From positions 1-10,168 of the forward strand of contig JAHEKD010000041.1 of assembly GCA_024638545.1 (NCBI GenBank): a stretch of 10,168 nucleotides of DNA. The letters are read 5' to 3'. The notes below the pieces were generated by a model. That model was not told the DNA's origin. It saw only the letters and a list, made by a program, of their open reading frames with translations, and searched no databases. The DNA comes from Gammaproteobacteria bacterium (GTDB taxonomy: Bacteria > Pseudomonadota > Gammaproteobacteria > Arenicellales > JAHEKD01). Every line of letters begins with the position of its first letter. Position 1 is the first letter of the stretch. This document shows positions 1 to 7,090 of this stretch, in pieces. The translations under genes and the position numbers were made by a program.

Positions 1-1732
1 TCAATTCATAGACACCGGTATTTTCATAGTGGCCGCCATCACTTAGCTGCACAAATTTTCGATCCTCACGGAAGCCGAGTATACCCAGCGCATTTCCCAG
101 CGAGTAAGAGCCCGGCATGAAATGATTGGCAGGTATATTGGTATGTAATTTTTCGTGTGGGTTAGCCGCCCAATATCCCAACTTCAGATTCAGCAGTGAC
201 ATCCCAAGCGACAAAAATTTATTTCTGGTGATGCCTTCGCCGCCTACACCTGTATTCGGGTTAGCGGCCGCGCCAGAAATTGCAACCGCCGTCGCAAGCG
301 TCATGTTACCGTGCATATACCGGTTCGTCGGGTACCAGCCGGTTGCATTGCTGCCGCAATACAGCGGAGAGATAATGAAATTATCGCCGCCCCTGGCTTT
401 GTAGGTTGGATTACTGGAGTTCACCAGCACCAGATTGGTGTTGATGATATGATACGGCGAGCGCGGAACCTCGTCTTCGCTGGCAAACTCACTCATCTTC
501 GTACTGTCTGCACTGACTGCGGCCACGGTTTTATTTTCCAGCGCCGAATCCATATCCGGCATAAAGGTTTCCATCAACCGGTCACGGTAATACCTGTGTA
601 TGGAAATGTAGTTGAGATTTACGAAAAACCCGAGGACCAGGGCCAGGCTAACGCTCAGAACAAGATAGTTCGGATAAACGTCTGCCGCGATCTGAAAGGC
701 CACCACCAGGGCACCATAAAGAAACAGTGCCGAGGCCAAAGGGACCTTTATGCCTATCGGCGCTGGCTTGTTACTGCCGCCTGAAGATAGGAACGATTTC
801 ATCGCGACGCCAATGCCAGCCAACATTGAAACTAGACCGGCCGCCTTCATTTGCTCAATCTCAACGGAGATTAAATCATAAACAACTGGCAGGTAGCCGA
901 TGACGATGAGCAGAATTGCTGCGGGTATCAAGAAAGCCGCCGCTTTCTCTACCCTTCTCCGAAGATCATACCAGAGTCGATCGCTCGAATATACGCGCCG
1001 CAACCAGGTTGACACTGAATATAAACCAACGGCAATCAGCAGCAGTACGATTATGGTGAATCCAGCAAATCGCAGCTTATCGAAGACCGTAGGATCAATT
1101 TTTAAAATCAGGTAGAAAAATGCAGCAAACAGGGGCAACCAGACCGCAAGATTCAACAACATGCCTCTAAATACCACTCCGAGTAATGAAAATAGAGTGA
1201 TACCCGCACCAGGCGATAAATAGTAACCGTGTTGACGCAGGTACCTGAGGATATGCTGTTGCTGGATGCTGTCCGACTGTTTGCTTCCCGGCGCCGGATT
1301 ATCGGTGCCAAAGGGTAATTGATGGCTTGCGGTGCTGAATTCAATGTTACCGCTGGATTCACTCGATTTGGAGACGCCGCTTGTGAACCAGGTCAGCGCG
1401 GAGCCGATATAACCGCCGCCTGACACCGTTGAAAGATAATCGATCTTGTTCAGCAATCCTTTGTGAGACAGCGCCTGCATGACGCCCAGCGAAAAGGTCG
1501 CTGATCGAATCCCGCCGCCTGACAGCGCAAGGCCGATCATGTTCTCAGGCAGACCATTGTCTGAAATACCCGGCACTTCCGGATTAAATGCTATACGCCG
1601 TCTGCAGATATAGTCGCGCTCGGCTCTTAGCAGTTGTTCAGCGCCCGGATCAATCGGACCCCTGATCTCAAGTTCATCCCGGCTAACGGCTGGAATAGTT
1701 AACAATGAACCATTTGAGACTCTGGTTTTCAT
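1..1732 (-). CDS. Patatin-like acyl hydrolase with membrane-embedded insert (3' end beyond window)
   Basis: The open frame runs from ATG at 1732 to the left window edge without a stop, giving 577 visible residues. Patatin motifs are clear: the oxyanion-hole glycines SGGGIR (71-76), the nucleophile loop STVSGGGYIGS (Ser104 by position), and the second dyad residue in SDGGHYENTG (Asp565). Between Ser and Asp lies a hydrophobic insert with roughly six helices, at about residues 178-206 (one or two helices), 226-242, 268-285, 299-313, 341-356 and 358-375. The SGGGYIGS and DGGHYEN signatures match a broad bacterial patatin-like family; the expected reaction is hydrolysis of lipid acyl esters at the inner membrane. 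Substrate is unknown. The position two before the nucleophile is Thr rather than the Gly of classical GxSxG, which I believe is usual in this subfamily. It is separated from the next gene by 611 bp, so it is probably transcribed alone. The visible part already includes both catalytic residues; only the C-terminal end is missing. Confidence 0.9.
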   Translation of the reverse strand, partial: MKTRVSNGSLLTIPAVSRDELEIRGPIDPGAEQLLRAERDYICRRRIAFNPEVPGISDNGLPENMIGLALSGGGIRSATFSLGVMQALSHKGLLNKIDYLSTVSGGGYIGSALTWFTSGVSKSSESSGNIEFSTASHQLPFGTDNPAPGSKQSDSIQQQHILRYLRQHGYYLSPGAGITLFSLLGVVFRGMLLNLAVWLPLFAAFFYLILKIDPTVFDKLRFAGFTIIVLLLIAVGLYSVSTWLRRVYSSDRLWYDLRRRVEKAAAFLIPAAILLIVIGYLPVVYDLISVEIEQMKAAGLVSMLAGIGVAMKSFLSSGGSNKPAPIGIKVPLASALFLYGALVVAFQIAADVYPNYLVLSVSLALVLGFFVNLNYISIHRYYRDRLMETFMPDMDSALENKTVAAVSADSTKMSEFASEDEVPRSPYHIINTNLVLVNSSNPTYKARGGDNFIISPLYCGSNATGWYPTNRYMHGNMTLATAVAISGAAANPNTGVGGEGITRNKFLSLGMSLLNLKLGYWAANPHEKLHTNIPANHFMPGSYSLGNALGILGFREDRKFVQLSDGGHYENTGVYEL

Positions 1733-1741
1733 CTTATTGTG

Positions 1742-1748
1742 CTCCTCT
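1742..1748 (-). promoter_or_regulatory. Ribosome binding site of the membrane patatin gene
   Basis: On the minus strand AGAGGAG lies 9 bases before ATG at 1732. It is the best Shine-Dalgarno match near this frame and fixes the start upstream of the first patatin motif. Confidence 0.75.
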
Positions 1749-1946
1749 GGTGATTAAATTTCATCAGTAACAACTGCATGCCGATTACTGTCATAATCGT
1801 GGGGATTCAGCTTGAATCCATTGCCGTAGTTTACAGGAAGTAAAATCTTTCCTTTGCCTGCTCAAGATAGCGTAATCCCGGTCGTTATGCAATAAAACTC
1901 GGCCTGCAGCTTTTTATTAATGATGGGATTGCGCTCCGCAACTAGC

Positions 1947-1960
1947 CCGCATTTCTCACC
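1947..1960 (+). repeat. Left terminal inverted repeat
   Basis: CCGCATTTCTCACC, a 14/14 match to the reverse complement of 2144-2157. Identity stops on the inner side straight after the repeat (GGACTT on the left end against ACCCTA read inward from the right end). Confidence 0.75.
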
Positions 1961-2016
1961 GGACTTCGTAGCGAGACGGTTAAAGGATGCGTCCTGTATG
2001 GGTTTTACGACCAAAG

Positions 2017-2048
2017 GCCGGCATTATGTTATCAGCATATGTGCCGGC
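2017..2048. repeat. Hairpin inside the MITE-like element
   Basis: GCCGGCA (2017-2023) pairs with TGCCGGC (2042-2048). The stem can extend imperfectly through TATG and CATA towards a small loop. It has no following T-run on either strand, so it is better read as element structure than as a terminator. Confidence 0.5.
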
Positions 2049-2143
2049 ACAAGGGCCCGCAGGCATAGTTGACACGATGTCGAGGACCCTGACCGAGTAA
2101 AATGCCCACAGGGCGTGGCAAGGCACCGTCGCAGTAGTAGGGT

Positions 2144-2157
2144 GGTGAGAAATGCGG
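2144..2157 (-). repeat. Right terminal inverted repeat
   Basis: GGTGAGAAATGCGG, the exact inverted partner of 1947-1960, 211 bp outer end to outer end. Confidence 0.75.
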
Positions 2158-2343
2158 ACTCATTACAAATGATAAATAAATATTCATAGATTGTAAAGTT
2201 GCCTGGCCGACTTTGCTCATTACGCGGTATTTAATGTGCAAATCAAGTGATTCCTGCACTTGCTGGAGTTCAGACATTGATGAAATTAATCCAGTGGTGT
2301 AAATATGTTAACATCTTCCCCAGCTCAATTAGATCAATGCTAA

Positions 2344-2955
2344 TTAGCGCATTCCCGATTTATACATCCGCCTCTCTCTAATCGATTCGTTGATCTCATT
2401 TTCCTGTATCAGTAACGGTTCTTCACCAAAGTCATAGTGGCACGAGCATGGTTCACCGTTTTCATCAATCGCAAGTAATTTCTTTCTGGTTCGCTGATAT
2501 TTATCCAGCCACAATCCGCTCATGAGTGCATGAAAGCCGTGGCGCAGGTAAAAGTTTTTTTGGTCATCAGTCAATTTCTTTTTAAGGAGATGTAAATGCC
2601 GACAGACACGCACAAAATCAGCCAGCACGTCAGTTGCGCGCGCTTTGTGTGTTAAATCCAGACACAGTGTGCCATTGTTGTTGAGCGTAAACCTGCCGCT
2701 GGTTTTAATTGGCGTGCGTGCTTTACTATACTGAAGCGTTGAAAACGCACGGAAGCGCCAGAAGTTTTTCTCACGTTCAAGCCACGCCTGGCTGTAGCAA
2801 TGTTCAATACCGCGTATGTTATGGGCCTGTTCGAAAAATGCCATCCCAAAAATATACAGATCACCGTCCTGCATCTGGATGATATCTTCATCAGCCCAGG
2901 GCCACATGCGGCAGGCCTCCAGAAAATCTTCTATATATGGAGGGTCAATCAGCAA
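2344..2955 (-). CDS. Uncharacterised 203-residue protein, TTG start
   Basis: I do not recognise a family. The frame begins at TTG (2955) with GGGAG six bases upstream; an in-frame TAG lies two codons before the TTG, so no longer protein is possible. The first ATG would be Met17 and lacks a comparable ribosome binding site. The product looks soluble: no signal peptide or membrane helix, many aromatic residues (for example WPWADED near 18-24 and FWRFRAF near 65-71), a basic Arg/Lys-rich helix-like stretch with HLHLLKKKL near 120-128, a CSCHYDFGEE segment near 170-179, and a charged C-terminus. It reads away from the exported PAN protein gene with the same orientation but a 206-bp gap, so it may have its own promoter. 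Coding status is supported by length, start context and absence of a better overlapping frame, not by homology. Whether it belongs with the neighbouring defence-like genes is unknown. Confidence 0.65.
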   Translation of the reverse strand: MLIDPPYIEDFLEACRMWPWADEDIIQMQDGDLYIFGMAFFEQAHNIRGIEHCYSQAWLEREKNFWRFRAFSTLQYSKARTPIKTSGRFTLNNNGTLCLDLTHKARATDVLADFVRVCRHLHLLKKKLTDDQKNFYLRHGFHALMSGLWLDKYQRTRKKLLAIDENGEPCSCHYDFGEEPLLIQENEINESIRERRMYKSGMR

Positions 2956-2961
2956 TATCTA

Positions 2962-2966
2962 CTCCC
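2962..2966 (-). promoter_or_regulatory. Ribosome binding site deciding a TTG start
   Basis: GGGAG on the minus strand, followed by TAGATA and then TTG. The TAG in that spacer is in frame and blocks any upstream start. Confidence 0.65.
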
Positions 2967-3000
2967 AATTTATTACTAAAATTTGTTTTTGATTTAGGAT

Positions 3001-3006
3001 ATTATA
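3001..3006 (-). promoter_or_regulatory. Possible -10 box for the 203-residue gene
   Basis: A perfect TATAAT on the minus strand, about 45 bases before the TTG start, in an AT-rich stretch. There is no recognisable -35 hexamer at 16-18 bases, so this is weak; it might need an activator or be chance. Confidence 0.25.
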
Positions 3007-3134
3007 AACCCTGACGTGTAATGCGGCCTACTCGGATCAAATTTCGCAACCAAAATTTACATTACATCCAGACCTTGGTGGTTATTAACACCGATCTATC
3101 AGTATGATGGGTGTATATGAGTCATCCAGCCGAA

Positions 3135-3150
3135 AAGTCGCGGCAGACTT
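3135..3150 (-). terminator. Weak candidate terminator after the PAN-domain gene
   Basis: On the minus strand AAGTC, a six-base loop and GACTT form a short stem 12 bases after the PAN stop codon, followed by only TT then C. The stem and T-run are both short, so read-through into the next gene is quite possible. Confidence 0.2.
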
Positions 3151-3161
3151 GACCCACACCG

Positions 3162-3479
3162 CTACTTTACGCCGGAGACGCAGCAACTGTTGAGCTGTGG
3201 TGGCGGCACGGCATATTTAAGCCAGCAGCGTGGGTAGGGGCCCTGGATAGTGTTCGGTTTCACATAAGTCCACGCCTGGCATTGTGGATCATAATAGCAT
3301 TCTCTCAGACAAAGATTCGGATCCGGTGATGGCAGGTCCATACTATGGTAGTCGAGTCCAGGTCGGTCTGTATCCCACTCCAGGCCGTACTTTTGGGCCT
3401 GGCCCGGTGCGGAAAAAACTAAAACCGCGAGCAGGATGGTGGCTGCGATCCACAGCAGTTTTGGGCGTTTTCGATTCAT
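3162..3479 (-). CDS. Small secreted PAN/apple-domain protein
   Basis: The 105-residue product begins with a Sec signal: MNRKRPK, then a hydrophobic core at about 8-24, then a likely signal peptidase I site after GQA (Ala28). The mature part is one PAN/apple-like domain with six cysteines (57, 61, 67, 85, 99, 100). It has family-like signatures: DTDRPGLDY (36-44), CLREC (57-61), QAWTYVKP (68-75), CWLK (85-88) and the terminal CCVSGVK. PAN/apple domains bind proteins or carbohydrates and are stabilised by disulfides, so a periplasmic or extracellular binding role is likely; the ligand is unknown. It starts 19 bases after the stop of the STAND gene, on the same strand, so it is probably the last gene of that operon. 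The ribosome binding site is weak (GAG nine bases before ATG), hinting at lower expression or dependence on upstream translation. The link between an exported protein and a cytoplasmic TIR/STAND pair is unexplained. Confidence 0.85.
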   Translation of the reverse strand: MNRKRPKLLWIAATILLAVLVFSAPGQAQKYGLEWDTDRPGLDYHSMDLPSPDPNLCLRECYYDPQCQAWTYVKPNTIQGPYPRCWLKYAVPPPQLNSCCVSGVK

Positions 3480-3498
3480 AATACTTTACTCGGTGAGA

Positions 3499-6400
3499 TT
3501 AATCACTTCTTGTTCTCAGGTTATCACAAACGGGGCGTTGATTTTCACCTGAGAAATAAATTCGCCACTCCTCCTCACTCAGATCCCGAGGCAAAACCGA
3601 GCAAGCGCGCACAATCATCTGCTCTGTTTCCAGCGGCCAGTCCCATACTACACTGCGTCCATGAGTCGACGTCGCACTCAGATAACGTTTACCGTCAGGC
3701 GTAAAATCCCCTGCATTAACAGCGTGCTTATGCGGTAGCTGGATTGGTTGCTCAAAGGACGAGGGATCCCATATGCCGACTTGGTTATCGTAGCCGGTTG
3801 TGGCGAGCAGCTTTGCGCCCAGGCTGAATCTTACGTCCCGTATGGCCGCGTCGAGCGCCAGTGTTTTCACGGTTTCGCCTGATTCAACTGACCGGATTGT
3901 CACCAGGTTTCCACTGGCCGTCGCCAGAACATCGCCACCCGGTCCAAACGCGATAGCGGCGACGCGCTGCTCATGGTCAAACCGCTGAATCTGGTTTTTC
4001 GACTGCCAGTCCCATATTTGCGCAGAACTGCCGCTGGCCGTCGCTAAAAATTTACCGCCCGGCTGAAACATAACTGAAGTCACTATCTCATCATGTTTCA
4101 AAGCGATTGGTGGCTGATCTTTCGCTGCCTGCAGATCCCAAACCTGCGCGTGTTTGCTGCTGGTCGTCACCAATCGATCTCCATCCGCACTGAAGTCGAC
4201 GGTGACCACAAATCCTTGAGGGTCAAAATTTGCCACCTCGTTCCCACTTTTGACCTCCCAGATGCGCACTGGATATTCTATATTTAAACCTGAGCGTTTA
4301 CTCACACTCGCCGCTGCAAGCTGTGCACCGTCCGGGCTGAAAGACAGCGCCGAAATTCTACTCTCAGCATCACTCTTACTAGCAATCTCACCTGGAAAAC
4401 TCCGGACTGCCTCACCGGTTTTTACATCCCAAAGTCGTACCTGACTATCGTTATTACTTGCAGTGGCAAAGTGTTGACTGTCCGGACTTATTTCCAGCGC
4501 CGTAACACTTGATTCAAGATCAAGCAGGCTAAGCGGATGGCGATAAGCACCGATCTCCCATATCCGTGCCTCCCCGCTCTTCACTGTCACTAATCGCTGC
4601 CCGGATGGGTCATATGAAATGAATCTGGCTAACTGCCCCCCTGCCTGAGTTCTGAGAGGAAACCGCATCAGCTCCTGTTGCTCCCCTGTGTCGATACGCA
4701 GTATACTCGCCCAGTCGCCGCTGATTACAGCAAGCTCCCTGCCGGACGGATTAAACAGAACGTGCGTCACCAGGTCTTTGAACACTGAATAGCCCAGCGG
4801 CACACGTGATTGAGCATTCATTTTCCAGATGACCACCCTGCCGTAATTGTCGGTGTTACTGGTACTCGCCAGGTACTGGCTGTCTGCACTCACTGCAACC
4901 GACTGTATGGGTGTGCTATCGTGCGCAAAACTTTCAACCTCGAGCCCATTTTCCACGTCCCATACCCTGGCAAGTCCTTCACTGCCCCCCGTCACCAGGT
5001 ATTTATCATCACCATTGAAGATCTGGCTCGTGACCCAATTTTCATGCTCGAACTTCTTCAATTCTTTACCGTTTTGAGTTGAGAATATGCGGGCATATTT
5101 GTCCCCGGTATTTAAAGCAAGATATCGACCGGTAGTGCTAAACGCCAGCAGGCGCGGCGCTTTAATATTTTTTAACTTTACCTCCCGTTCACCAGTGGCC
5201 GAATTTGAAATCCAGACATTCTCATAGGTGTCAGTGGCCGCCACCAGCGTTCCATCCGGACTTAATGCCTTCACCGTCAGTCCGCTCAGGAGCTGTGTTT
5301 GTTTCGCTGCAACGCTGATTTGAGCTGCCTCATTCACTTCCCACCACGTCACCTTATTTCCGCTGCCGGTGACCAGCCCGTCATTTGTTTGAAATACCGC
5401 CGTAGCTACAGCCTCATCATGAGCAAGCTCAACACTGTAAGGCGGTAAAGCCGACACGGCCCTGGCCCAGGCTGTACTCGCTGCAGGTGTATTTCTTTTT
5501 TTCAGGGATTCTGTGACCAGCAGCAGGCTTTTTACATACGCCTGCGGATCAGCGGATTTCAACAGCCTCTCGGAATGCAGCCACAATGCGGCGGCTTCTG
5601 AATCTGTGCGGCGCGCTTCCGACTCGGTACGTCGTTCTTCCGTGAAATACCAGCCAAGGACGGCCACAACGAGCACACAAACTCCGATAACGGTGCGCAA
5701 AATTGTTATTGAACGCTTCTTCTGCGCAGCCCTTTGCCGCTCCAGGTCCTCTTTTTCGCGTTTAAATGCCTCTTCCCGCTGCTGCTGCTCGGCCAGCTGG
5801 CGCCGCTTTTCCTGGCGCAGTTTGCGACTCTCCCCTATCACACCGGTTAACCGGTCATGCATCAGCTGAACGTGGCGATGACCCAGATGTTCCTCCAGCC
5901 GTAAAATGCGCTTTTGAACCAGCGTATCGATGTCGTGTTTCTCCACACCTTCCTTAAGGGCATCCTCCAGCGCCATACTGGTTCGAAAGCCGGCTTTAGT
6001 CAGCAGCTTGTCTTCAATGAATTCGCGTACTTTTTCATCGCAGTCCAGCAGGCTGTCTTCATAGAAATCCGAGAGGATGCTGCCCTTTGAGCGCTGCAGC
6101 AGGTCCGCCGTGATCGCGGGCAACTGCTTTTCGATTCGCCTGCGATTGAGCTGATCACACACGAGGCTGAGCAGCGACGGCTCCACAATCAGCTCTGCAA
6201 GTGAGCGCTGCTCACCATCTCCGGATTGCGCATCAGACTTCCCCTCTGAAACAACAAACCGGACTATTTTTTCAGCGACCTGCCGGGTGACAAGCGCTTT
6301 ATCCTGTGCAGGCCGGGTGACAGCCTCCAGCGCCTGCTCACCGTTCATTTGCGTTAATCGAAATCGATTGCCGGATAGTGAGGGAATAAGGGTTTTTAAA

Positions 6401-7077
6401 TCTTCGAGTTCGGCAAGAAAATCCTCCCGCAAACTGATAATGACTTTAGCCCTGGGGATCTCATAGACAAAGTCGAGCTCGTCGCCGGTTTTTTCAAGCT
6501 GCTGGCGCACCCGCGCTGGAATTCGATTTTCGATCAAGTCGGCCATTTCGATTAGCAGCGCCTTGACGCCACGCTCGCTACCGTGACGTGTCGTCTCCTC
6601 GAATTGGTCGAAAACCAGAACCGGTGTGAGAAGTTGATTATTTTTATTACTCCAGAAATGTGTGCGGTGAAAATATTCCCACAGCGTCTTGCCTGAACCG
6701 GGCGCACCGGTGTCGACGCACTGAGCTTCAACCTCAGCGCGAATTCGGGCAATCACCTGCTCAACTGGCGCCTGATGACCTGCGGCAAAGTTTAACTCAA
6801 TTCGAATCGGCAGATAGTTTGCACCGCGCAATAGAGGGAACAGCCCGGCACTCAGCAATGAAGTTTTACCCAGTCCCGACGCACCGAATAAAACGGTTAG
6901 GACGTGGCGTCTTACAAATCGATATAACTCATCCCTGTCATGATCGCGGCCAAAGAAGAAATGACGGTCCGGTTCAGTAAATGGCCGCAGACCCAGATAG
7001 GGATGGCTGGCGTCAGGAGATGACTGACTGGAAGTCTCAGGCTCCTGAACACCCGCTGCTGCCGAGATCACCGTCAC
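3499..7077 (-). CDS. Membrane-anchored nSTAND1 NTPase with about 14 WD40 repeats
   Basis: This 1192-residue protein starts at GTG (7077). After a short disordered leader comes an nSTAND1-type module: PYLGLRPF (26-33), FFGRD (41-45), Walker A GASGLGKTS (65-73), LWEYFHR (132-138), Walker B PVLVFDQFEE (152-161) and a sensor-like SLREDF segment near 215-220. A charged Gln/Glu/Arg-rich coiled coil (about 417-455) leads to one membrane helix (about 459-478). About 14 WD40 units follow (roughly 545-1150), each with a (S/P)PDG- or PSG-like turn and a W- or I-D/E ending such as ARVWDVENG or VRLWDVKTG; 14 units suit two seven-bladed propellers. The tail has a conserved-looking ACSVLPRDLSEEEW segment (1158-1171). 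STAND ATPases stay autoinhibited and oligomerise on recognising a trigger, often through their repeats. No effector domain is fused at the N-terminus; the SIR2-like/TIR protein encoded just upstream is the likely effector. The topology (NTPase and WD40 on opposite sides, or a re-entrant anchor) cannot be settled here. Confidence 0.9.
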   Translation of the reverse strand: MTVISAAAGVQEPETSSQSSPDASHPYLGLRPFTEPDRHFFFGRDHDRDELYRFVRRHVLTVLFGASGLGKTSLLSAGLFPLLRGANYLPIRIELNFAAGHQAPVEQVIARIRAEVEAQCVDTGAPGSGKTLWEYFHRTHFWSNKNNQLLTPVLVFDQFEETTRHGSERGVKALLIEMADLIENRIPARVRQQLEKTGDELDFVYEIPRAKVIISLREDFLAELEDLKTLIPSLSGNRFRLTQMNGEQALEAVTRPAQDKALVTRQVAEKIVRFVVSEGKSDAQSGDGEQRSLAELIVEPSLLSLVCDQLNRRRIEKQLPAITADLLQRSKGSILSDFYEDSLLDCDEKVREFIEDKLLTKAGFRTSMALEDALKEGVEKHDIDTLVQKRILRLEEHLGHRHVQLMHDRLTGVIGESRKLRQEKRRQLAEQQQREEAFKREKEDLERQRAAQKKRSITILRTVIGVCVLVVAVLGWYFTEERRTESEARRTDSEAAALWLHSERLLKSADPQAYVKSLLLVTESLKKRNTPAASTAWARAVSALPPYSVELAHDEAVATAVFQTNDGLVTGSGNKVTWWEVNEAAQISVAAKQTQLLSGLTVKALSPDGTLVAATDTYENVWISNSATGEREVKLKNIKAPRLLAFSTTGRYLALNTGDKYARIFSTQNGKELKKFEHENWVTSQIFNGDDKYLVTGGSEGLARVWDVENGLEVESFAHDSTPIQSVAVSADSQYLASTSNTDNYGRVVIWKMNAQSRVPLGYSVFKDLVTHVLFNPSGRELAVISGDWASILRIDTGEQQELMRFPLRTQAGGQLARFISYDPSGQRLVTVKSGEARIWEIGAYRHPLSLLDLESSVTALEISPDSQHFATASNNDSQVRLWDVKTGEAVRSFPGEIASKSDAESRISALSFSPDGAQLAAASVSKRSGLNIEYPVRIWEVKSGNEVANFDPQGFVVTVDFSADGDRLVTTSSKHAQVWDLQAAKDQPPIALKHDEIVTSVMFQPGGKFLATASGSSAQIWDWQSKNQIQRFDHEQRVAAIAFGPGGDVLATASGNLVTIRSVESGETVKTLALDAAIRDVRFSLGAKLLATTGYDNQVGIWDPSSFEQPIQLPHKHAVNAGDFTPDGKRYLSATSTHGRSVVWDWPLETEQMIVRACSVLPRDLSEEEWRIYFSGENQRPVCDNLRTRSD

Positions 7078-7090
7078 CGGCCGTGCTCCT
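7074..7090 (-). promoter_or_regulatory. GTGA overlap and ribosome binding site coupling the STAND gene to the TIR gene
   Basis: The TGA stop of the SIR2-like/TIR gene (7076-7074) overlaps the GTG start of the STAND gene (7077-7075) as GTGA. AGGAG (7090-7086) lies inside the upstream gene, eight bases before the GTG. This is a classic arrangement for translational coupling and supports linked function and stoichiometry. Confidence 0.8.

Larger units (their letters stand above)
1947..2157. mobile_element. MITE-like element or IS remnant, 211 bp
   Basis: The ends are perfect 14-bp inverted repeats: CCGCATTTCTCACC (1947-1960) and its exact complement GGTGAGAAATGCGG (2144-2157). The interior has no transposase-length frame and is rich in short stems, including a GCCGGCA/TGCCGGC hairpin. 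Size and structure fit a non-autonomous element mobilised in trans, or the joined ends of a deleted insertion sequence. A target duplication is not obvious: the flanks are ACTAGC on the left and ACTCAT on the right. I cannot assign an IS family from the sequence alone. Confidence 0.6.
1733..2343. other. Intergenic region, 611 bp, with a MITE-like element
   Basis: No convincing gene is present. The part next to the patatin start (1733-1946) should contain its promoter, but I see no -35/-10 pair that I would defend. The middle is an inverted-repeat-bounded element (1947-2157). The right part (2158-2343) is AT-rich and contains a 10-bp palindrome ATGTTAACAT (2304-2313) and a second palindrome GCTAATTAGC (2339-2348) that overlaps the end of the next gene. 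That second one can fold as AATGC/GCATT with an 8-base loop (2336-2353). Neither has a T-run typical of an intrinsic terminator. Confidence 0.6.

Noticed and set aside
126..1115. Several plus-strand frames of 70-157 codons across the left 1.1 kb
   Set aside because: They are antisense shadows of the membrane patatin gene, whose minus-strand frame is continuous over 1-1732 with clear catalytic motifs.
1947..2157. Structured non-coding RNA or riboswitch instead of a mobile element
   Set aside because: The perfect terminal inverted repeats at both outer ends and lack of a recognisable riboswitch core favour a MITE-like element; an RNA role is not excluded.
2032..2277. Possible 81-residue gene on the minus strand in the gap left of the orphan gene
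   Set aside because: Its C-terminal half lies inside the MITE-like element and runs through its inverted repeat; the composition is unlike a folded protein and there is no convincing ribosome binding site.
2344..2955. DPPY near the N-terminus of the orphan protein, as in N6-adenine methyltransferases
   Set aside because: The match sits at residues 4-7, and no FxGxG or other methyltransferase motif follows; an in-frame stop just upstream excludes a longer protein.
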